DNA of 17,227 bases from Ettlia oleoabundans. Taxonomy: Eukaryota; Chlorophyta; Chlorophyceae; Chlamydomonadales. The stretch covers positions 1 to 17,227 of the forward strand of contig JAAMXP010001324.1 of NCBI GenBank assembly GCA_019693395.1, in the 5' to 3' direction. Below the pieces are notes generated by a model. That model was not told the origin of the DNA. It saw only the letters and a program-made list of their open reading frames with translations, and ran no database searches. Positions 12,115 through 17,227 of the stretch are shown here, piece after piece; within the stretch, counting starts at the first letter, position 1, and each line of letters opens with the position of its first letter. A program made the translations under genes and the position numbers.

Positions 12115-15100
12115 TCATTGGTTAAGGTTGCCGGACGGACGGGCAGCACTCAGAATTACGTTGGCACCAAAGGCGGCAGAGAGGAGGGCCTGATCTGGCG
12201 CGGCAGGTGGAAAGCTGCCGATGCCGCCTGCCAGGGTTTGGTCCATCAGTGCCCTGCATGGCAGTGTAGGCAAGTCAATCCTCTCAGTACCGCCTCTGTT
12301 GCCTCCTTTACTGCCAAATGTCTGCTACTTTCAGCCCCTAATGCCGTCGCCAGCCTACCCATCTATGGTCCTAGTGGCACAACTGTTCGCAACCTTGAAA
12401 CGGCTTCCCAAACCCCAGCATGCTTCATCCAAGGCCATTTCACCTGAGCTCAGTAATGATTTCTGGGAAGGCAGGCCGGTCCATCGAATTCTGCGCCCAA
12501 CAACGCCGCATCAGCCCTGTGTAGGCTTCCAGCCCCTGGAAAATCAAAGTGTCGGAGCCAGGCAGCCGCTCCCGCCGGGGAATCTCCAACCTCCCGCCGT
12601 TCAGCACCAGGCTCACCAGCTGCAGGTGGGAGCCAGAGAAGGGGCTCGCAATAGGCGGTAGAAAGAAAGAAAGAAAGAATACGCCCTTGGGCGTGGGTTG
12701 AGGAAGCCAGCAGAGGAACGGCCCGAAGGGGCCGCCTCTTGCTGGCTACCATAATAGGCGGTACTGTTTAACTCGACTGTAGGAGTAGCAGCTGGCGGAG
12801 CAAGCAGGGGCTGACGACCAAGGTGAGGAGCTGACAGTCTCACCAACTCAGCCAGCAGCAAGGGGAGGGGCAGATTCAGTGAATGAGCAGGGAAACAGCC
12901 GCCGCCCCCCTCACCTGCCAGGGGTTGCTGGCGCCCCAGGGTGTCTCCCACGTCATCAGCTCCCAGAGCACCACAGCAAAGGAGAACACATCTGCATTGC
13001 ATGGCGCGAAACAGTGGCACATGGCAGCGGTGGGCAGATAGACTGTGGGTGCTGGCTGCACTCAGGATGGTCAACAAGGAAGAAGCAGCACCCAGCAAGT
13101 GAGATAACTGCCTGCACTTGCCTCAGCAATGCACGAGTCCTGTTCACTTCAAATTGACCCCGCAACAGCAAGAAACACAGAAATCAAATGCTTCCACTGC
13201 CGCTGCCACACCTGATGCCAGTGTAGCACGTTCCCCCTGCATCACTTCAGGAGCCAGCCATCGCGGGTTCATTGCAGCCATGCTGCTGCTGCGTGCGGCT
13301 CCATCTTCCATAATGCGACCCGCACCAAAGTCTGTCACCTGGGGAAGCAGTATTTGGGCCCCGCACCTTTCATGGCTCACAATCAACAACCGCAGATGGC
13401 ATGTGCAAGTGTACGAGTTAATCTGCGGCGGGCAGCTGCATGTGCGCTCCAGCCAACATTTGCAGCGTTCAGCCACCCACCACAATGCCAAAGCTGCAGA
13501 GGGACCGCTCTAGCACTGAATTAGACCTACTTTGACCCTCCAGTTTTCCTCCACCAGCAGATTTGCGCTCTTCAGGTCCCTGTGGACGATGGGTGCTGGG
13601 CGGTTGTGCAGGTACAGCATGCCGACCGCAGCATCCAGCGCCTGCACTTGCCGATTGCAGCATCCAGCACATGTACAATTCGGCACGGGTGTGAGTCAAG
13701 CAGGCGGGCACCCAGTCAGGCATTTACGGTCTGGGTGAGCCCTGCGCCAAAAGGCGGGCAGGAGATAGCAGTTGCCACTAACTCCTGCGCCCCTTCCAAA
13801 ATGTTGCCGCTTCACCCTTGCCGCAACCATCCATGACAGATGCTGAGACTAACTTGCCTGCCTGGCTGCCTGCCTGCTGCACAAACCTCCCCACTCGTGC
13901 TGCATGATGGTTTTGTGGAGCTGCAAGCTGAGCTCACCATTGCGAGGCGGCGGGGCCAGGTCAGCGCCGCTGCCTGGCTGGCGTCCCGCTTGGCGTCGTA
14001 CAGCAGGTCTGACAGGCTTCCCCTTGCGCAGTACTCAGTGATGATGCATGGTGGGGTGAAGCAGATACCCAGGAAGCTTACAATGTTTGGGTGTCGCAAG
14101 GAAGCCAGCAAGGACGCCTCCTTCAGAGGGAAGGGGGGGTAAGGGCAGGCTAACGCAGGAGTTAGCACTTGTTACCAGCAGCCCAAATCCCTGCTGCTCA
14201 TCTGTGGTCAATCTCACCAGCCCCCACCCTGCAAGCAAACGACCCTCACCTGCTCCAGTTTGGTGATGACAGGTGATGCCAGGCTGAGGGCCCTCTGTGC
14301 ATCCACCGCCGTCATAATGCCGCCAGCGCTGGACATGAGCAGCACCTTACATGCCACCACCGTCTGCTGCCACAGTGCCCTGTACACCCGGCCAAAGCTC
14401 CCCTCCCCAACAGGTTCGATGATGGTAAGATCGCTGAACTTCAGCGTCCAGGGCTGCACATCCACCCCACCGCTGCTGCTGGGGCGTGAGCCACCGCTGT
14501 TTGCAGAAGAAACTGACACATTGGACACCTGCGGGAATATAACAGCAAGCGGCAGTACCATGCTCAAGTAGAAGCGATGGGAATCACATTCAGTTGGTGC
14601 ATTGTCCAATATGGCAGCCCTGGAAAGCATGGCACATGACGCAGCATGAACAAGAGTGCGCTGGCCGGGGGTGAAGGCTGTCAACATGCTTCGCACTGCC
14701 TGCCAGCTGGAAGAAAGACATTGTATGATGCAGCATGCCCAAGAGTCCAGCAAGCTGTGATGGAGATGCAACTTGAGCCAGCAGAGCAGAGCAGAGCAGA
14801 GCAGAGCAGAGCAGAGCAGAGCAGAGCAGAGCAAAAAACATATGACTGATCGTGGTTTGATAGATGACTAGCTTGGGCTGAGAAGCCATATTGGCTTGCC
14901 TGGGAGCGGATGTAAGCCATAAGAGGGTCTTGAGCCAGGGACGCGCTGGCGCTGGGTGTGCTGCAAGGCACGCAGATTGAAACGACCAACCAAAACATGC
15001 AAATAGGCAGGCTCTTCAAGATTGTGCGTAGGATTTTCCGAAGCTCTGAATAATGTATGTTTGGACGTACAGCCTTGCAAGGTATACTGGCCAGCACAGC

Positions 15101-17137
15101 AGCAAACAGAGCCCACACACTTGCTGCGGGCAGGGCCAGACTGCTGCCAGTCACTCACAGGCTGTTAAGCGCGGAGGGTGAAGCTGTTGACGTATCATGC
15201 GCCACCGTTGAGGTTGCTGGGGGGGTGGGCAGCATTATTATTTGGTGACCTGCCGGCAGACTTGATAAGCGATCAGGCGTTGTGCTGCCCTGTGCTTGAA
15301 TCAGCGGCTCCTCTCTGGCCACAGGCGTCTGCACACAAGGCGGGAGGGAGGACGGATTGGAGGGCATGCCATTGTGAAACAATACAAGCGGTGATGCCGC
15401 TGCTGACTAGAGGTGGCAGGAGAGCAAGTTGGCGCGGGCACATATGCTTTTGGGCATCTACGCGGGTGGCACTGGGGATAAAATGTAAAGGTCTAACTTG
15501 ATTCAACAGCCTATTACAACCCATCACTTCTACCCAATCGCCATTGAAATCACACAGATTTGTTACACAGACATGTAGAGCACTGACTGATGTGCTGCGC
15601 TGGTTGCCTGTGCCTCACCAGTGTACCACTTGCAGCAGGGCCGCCAGCCAGGGTGGCGCCAAGAACGACTCCAGCTGCACCGCCGCCAAGGGACTCCGCC
15701 GCCACATGTGAAGGCGGAGGCAGCCGCTGCGCTGGCGGCATGAACAGGCTGGCATGAGCTGGCTGTGACTGAGGTGCTGGTGTGTGTAGGGAGGAGTCCT
15801 GAGGCAGCAGCACTGCTGACTCAGGTTTGATACTTTGCGGAGGCATGCCCTCAGGGCGAGTGGGGAAGGTGGCGAGTGAGCCCGTGCCAGCTTCATTGCC
15901 CAGCTGCAGCGAGACATAACCAGGCGGGACGGTGGCTCCGTACGTCATGGCTGCAGGGAAAGGCCCAAAGGGCGCAGCTGTGGCTGCTACCTGCCCGCCC
16001 CCGGTGCCAAGGTGACCAGCGCCAGGGCCGTTCCCGCTGCCGCTGCCGCTTTCATTTGGGGGCGGTTTGAGGATGGAATCTACAACGGCTTCACCCACGT
16101 CAGGGTTAGCCTTGCTGACGCTGATGCCGGCGTCCATAGCTGGTCCCAAAGACCTCCTGCGATGGCGCCTGTAGAGAGCCAAGGCCAAAAGCCCTGCCAC
16201 TGCAGGCAAACCAGGTTGGTCACAATAAGCCACTGTGGGGTGGGACATTGCAAGTGCTGATGTGTACCCGTTGCACATGCATGGTTACCAGGCAGCCTGC
16301 CTACGGCCTGCTTACCCGCCAGTGCCAGCACAGCGCCAACCGCAATGCCGGCCACCACCCCTGTGCTCATACCGTTGCCGCTCGAAATGACGGGAGGGCC
16401 AGGGGGTGGTTGGCCGACAGCACTGCCAATGACAGGGACGCCGGGGGCCGGTCTAGGGCTGGGCTGCGAACCAACTGCCGGTGTTGTTTGTCCCTGGGCC
16501 GGTCCCTCACTTTCGGATGGTGCAGGAGCGTTGGTTGCTGACTGGGAGGGCGAAGGCACTGGCAGACGTGCTGGTGGTGGTGGTGAAGGTGAGGGTGGGG
16601 GCCGCGAGGGGGGCAGCGGCGACGGCGGTGGTGATGGTGGTGGTTGTGGTTGGGGTGAGGGCGGAGGCGGCGGTGGTGGCGGCAGTGAGGGTGAGGGCGA
16701 CGGAGATGGGCTCGGCACAGGATCGGGGCTGGGCGTGGTAGGAGTGAGCTCCACATCACCAGCTCCTGGAAAGAATCGAGCGCACTGCGCTGACACTGGC
16801 TGCAGCACGGGCAAGGCTACAAGACCAAGGGTGAGACAGTCTGTGAGGCAGGCCAAGCAAAGTAAAGCATATATATACCGGATGCAATATCTTATCATCT
16901 CAAAGTTTCATTCTACCGGCACTCCTGCATGCTGCCTGCCGGAGCCCTGGCTGCAGTGTGGGCCATTTTGCACAGGTTCTCCATAAGGCTGTGTGCTGCA
17001 TGAGATAGCCACTTGCCTTTCCCACTCGTGGCAGAGCAAAGACGTCTTCACACATATTGTCTTGCGTACAGTCTATAAGCTGCAGGGTGCTGGGGTCAAA
17101 GCAGAGGCTGACAGATGAGAGCTCCAAAAGTTGCGAC
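12115..17137 (-). CDS. Receptor-like TKL-type protein kinase with Ser-Pro-rich stalk, 5' end beyond window
   Basis: Predicted single-pass plasma-membrane kinase. Exons: 17137-17017, 16799-16316, 16199-15619, 15328-15159, 14960-14900, 14528-14250, 14120-13938, 13641-13531, 13338-13212, 12991-12915, 12619-12444, 12253-12115; about 835 residues visible. Residues 1-57 carry four Cys ([24 protein letters not shown]) and belong to an ectodomain that continues off the window. About 58-180 is a Pro-rich stalk with Ser-Pro and poly-Pro runs, as in cell-wall hydroxyproline-rich proteins. A helix at about 186-212 is split by an intron and followed by YRRHRRR, giving a cytoplasmic C-terminus. A long juxtamembrane region precedes the kinase (about 503-790), which has [11 protein letters not shown] (Lys 533), [18 protein letters not shown] (Asp 648), TDFG (Asp 666), RWLAPE and the RCW..N..DRPAF end. 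All catalytic residues are present, so it should be active. HRDLKSAN points to the RAF/TKL group. A 46-residue tail follows. Ligand unknown. Confidence 0.92.
12661..12679. repeat. GAAA tetranucleotide run in intron
   Basis: A run of nearly five GAAA units lies in the receptor kinase intron 12914-12620. On the transcribed strand it is TTTC-rich and lies about 40 bases before the acceptor, so it may form part of the polypyrimidine tract. Confidence 0.7.
13848..13880. repeat. TGCC/TGGC tetranucleotide-rich tract in intron
   Basis: A degenerate run of TGCCTGCC and GGCTGCC units lies in the receptor kinase intron 13937-13642. No function is visible. Confidence 0.5.
14529..14899 (-). other. GC-AG intron in the receptor kinase gene
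   Basis: The donor is CCCAG/GCAAGC and the acceptor CCCGCAG, joining IRSQ to VSNVSVSS in phase 0 just ahead of the kinase domain. The next GT downstream leaves an extra base and breaks phase. This low-complexity juxtamembrane region has no family motif to confirm the junction, so support comes from phase and consensus only. Confidence 0.6.
14781..14833. repeat. Perfect pentanucleotide microsatellite, GCAGA x 10
   Basis: Ten uninterrupted GCAGA units followed by a partial GCA lie inside the 371-base GC-AG intron of the receptor kinase gene. On the transcribed strand the unit is TCTGC. It generates spurious open frames with repeated CSALL or SRAEQ residues, which are not genes. The perfect array should be length-polymorphic between strains. 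Confidence 0.95.
16800..17016 (-). other. Probable GC-AG intron in the ectodomain of the receptor kinase gene
   Basis: The donor AAG/GCAAGT and acceptor CTGCAG join ALPRVGK to [10 protein letters not shown] in phase 0. A GT donor nine bases earlier (CGA/GTGGGA) also keeps phase and would drop three residues, so the GC choice rests on its better consensus match. Confidence 0.5.
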
Positions 17138-17227
17138 CTGCAAGCGTTAGGTGCCAGCCGATATGAGAACAAAGACTACAAGCGGCCTGCATGTGCGCCC
17201 CCCGCGCGCGCCCCCCCACCCCCACCC
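17138..17227 (-). other. Partial intron with C-rich low-complexity window edge
   Basis: The acceptor TTGCAG at 17143-17138 shows that an intron of the receptor kinase gene runs off the right edge. The last 30 bases are C-rich with a short CGCGCG run, the kind of sequence where assemblies often break. Confidence 0.6.

Noticed and set aside
12440..12444. TGA directly after ELR as the kinase stop codon
   Set aside because: A GTGAAA donor overlaps it, and splicing to 12253 gives [13 protein letters not shown], an expected continuation of the kinase C-terminus with a 45-codon open frame.
14781..14833. Repeat array as a CRISPR
   Set aside because: Head-to-tail 5-base units without spacers, in a eukaryotic intron.
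14590..15154. Minus-strand open frames with repeated CSALL residues, and a plus-strand frame with repeated EQSRA
   Set aside because: They are produced by the 5-base GCAGA repeat, whose unit is not a multiple of 3, so every frame on both strands stays open. No other coding feature is present.

Overview
This is nuclear DNA from a green alga, most likely a coccoid trebouxiophyte (Chlorella/Coccomyxa-like). The basis is four intron-rich genes with short exons (mostly 60-300 nt), phase-consistent introns of about 110-420 nt, acceptors that are nearly always TGCAG, and TGTAA elements (the usual green-algal poly(A) signal) downstream of stop codons. A free-standing glutamate 5-kinase also fits a chlorophyte better than a land plant, where this domain is fused in P5CS. 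The genus is inference. No mobile element, rRNA, tRNA or CRISPR array was seen. All gene models were spliced by eye, using reading-frame phase and family motifs.

Layout: (1) 92-2647, minus: glutamate 5-kinase (proB type), the first step of proline synthesis; its last exon(s) lie beyond the left edge. (2) 2648-3322: divergent intergenic region that should carry both promoters. (3) 3323-6920, plus: an RBM39/CAPER-type splicing factor with an RS region, two RRMs and a C-terminal UHM, complete in 11 coding exons. (4) 6921-8013: its long 3' region with a TGTAA at 7721, then the upstream region of the next gene. (5) 8014-11516, plus: a GH88 unsaturated glucuronyl hydrolase with a signal peptide, complete in 9 exons. 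(6) 11517-12114: short convergent intergenic region where the two transcripts probably overlap. (7) 12115-17137, minus: a transmembrane receptor-like kinase of the TKL class with a Cys-containing ectodomain (cut by the right edge), a Ser-Pro-rich wall-type stalk, one membrane helix and an apparently active kinase domain.

The genes do not form a pathway. Two act at or outside the cell surface (the secreted hydrolase and the receptor kinase, arranged tail to tail); the other two are housekeeping genes arranged head to head. Points worth a second look: up to four GC-AG introns with GCAAG donors in one short window; a Lys where GH88 enzymes carry a catalytic Asp; the receptor kinase architecture; the probable antisense overlap of the convergent 3' ends; and splice-like signals in the 3' region of the RBM39 gene.
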